Shown here piece by piece: positions 63,797 through 64,000 of a stretch of DNA of 64,000 nucleotides (position 1 is the stretch's first letter; each line of letters starts with the position of its first letter). Location of the stretch: the NCBI GenBank assembly GCA_937950315.1, contig CALFDU010000021.1:48011-112010 (forward strand), read 5' to 3'. The notes beneath the pieces were generated by a model, which was not told where the DNA came from, searched no databases, and saw only the letters and a list, made by a program, of their open reading frames with translations. This DNA is from an uncultured Saprospiraceae bacterium (lineage in GTDB: Bacteria > Bacteroidota > Bacteroidia > Chitinophagales > Saprospiraceae). The position numbers and the translations under genes are program-made.

Positions 63797-64000
63797 ATGA
63801 TTGTTTCAATTATTGGAGCTGGAATTGGTGGATTGAGTTTGGGTATAGCACTCAAGCAGCAAGGCATTGGTGTCAAAATTTATGAAGCGGCTTCTGAGTT
63901 CAAACAAGTTGGTGCAGGAATTATTTTAGGTTGTAATGCGATGCAGGTCTATCGAAAGCTAGGTATTATGGAAACGCTGATGGAAAAGGGAAATCCTATC
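63797..64000 (+). CDS. FAD-dependent monooxygenase, 3' truncated by the window
   Basis: Only the first 68 residues are present. MIVSIIGAGIGGLSLGIALKQ (shown in part) is a Rossmann GxGxxG FAD site followed by a Glu at the end of strand two (IYEAA) and GAGIILGCNAMQVYRKLGI, as in salicylate- or hydroxybenzoate-type hydroxylases. One base after kmo, so in the same operon. Its reaction cannot be judged from this fragment; it is distinct from kmo. Confidence 0.88.
   Translation, partial: MIVSIIGAGIGGLSLGIALKQQGIGVKIYEAASEFKQVGAGIILGCNAMQVYRKLGIMETLMEKGNPI

Noticed and set aside
1..64000. CRISPR arrays, transposases, integrases and prophage genes
   Set aside because: No regularly spaced repeats, and none of the recognised proteins belongs to mobile-element families.

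Overview
The window is a low-GC chromosomal segment from a Bacteroidota bacterium. Several things point that way: promoters with the TAnnTTTG -7 element, type IX secretion (T9SS) cargo with C-terminal sorting domains, a T9SS plug-type protein, GLPGLI, DUF5606, DUF5777 and DUF6495-like proteins, a short RpoD lacking region 1.1, and an Na+-pumping NQR complex. The mix of T9SS, 3-coathanger and PKD proteins with a complete kynurenine catabolic operon would suit Saprospiria or a related marine lineage, but the sequence alone does not fix the genus. I see no insertion sequence, prophage, integron or CRISPR array; base composition looks uniform and the content is mostly core genome.

Layout. 1-3.4 kb: end of an outer-membrane barrel gene, a GLPGLI protein and an exported glycosylasparaginase. 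3.5-6.1 kb: small secreted protein, DEAD-box helicase, DUF6495-like protein. 6.0-10.5 kb: a probable haem/iron uptake locus (PchR-type AraC regulator plus TonB receptor, divergent from a T9SS-sorted HmuY-like protein) with a perfect inverted repeat in the shared upstream region. 10.5-16.4 kb: lipoprotein, M23 peptidase, GNAT, FG-GAP/ASPIC protein, tRNA-Lys, RNase Z and a STAS protein. 16.6-24.9 kb: housekeeping genes clpC, infC-rpmI-rplT, enoyl-CoA hydratase, rpoD, S41 protease and TsaC. 25-30 kb: T9SS type B adhesin-like protein, bacilliredoxin and a cytochrome c/DUF5777 operon. 30.2-35 kb: TolC, membrane-fusion protein and glycosyltransferase operon, then the T9SS plug protein. 35.4-41.6 kb: nqrABCDEF closed by a strong terminator. 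41.7-46.3 kb: ECF sigma factor, TetR regulator, PnuC, scpA, recX. 46.3-49.7 kb: a candidate small RNA, ssb, then a SAM-I riboswitch in front of a MetX-aspartokinase fusion. 49.7-56.1 kb: lipoproteins, a large FG-GAP/ASPIC protein with an unknown lipoprotein partner, and a small protein overlapping a soluble histidine kinase. 56.2-64 kb: a tightly coupled tryptophan/kynurenine catabolic operon that runs off the window end.

How the genes work together. The last 8 kb encode tryptophan breakdown by the kynurenine and 2-aminomuconate route: TDO, KMO, kynureninase, 3-hydroxyanthranilate dioxygenase, ACMS decarboxylase, aminomuconate semialdehyde dehydrogenase and a downstream hydratase/decarboxylase. 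Because ACMS decarboxylase is present, the flux is probably catabolic rather than only toward NAD. NQR supplies sodium-motive respiration. The riboswitch links aspartate-family flux to SAM level through a fused first-step and branch-point enzyme.

The observations most worth a second look are the SAM-I riboswitch controlling a MetX-aspartokinase fusion, the unclassified candidate RNA upstream of recX, the membrane-anchor extension on NqrA, the TTATTTAGA-N5-TCTAAATAA operator at the haem locus, and a set of genes whose only reasonable start codon overlaps or touches the -7 promoter element.
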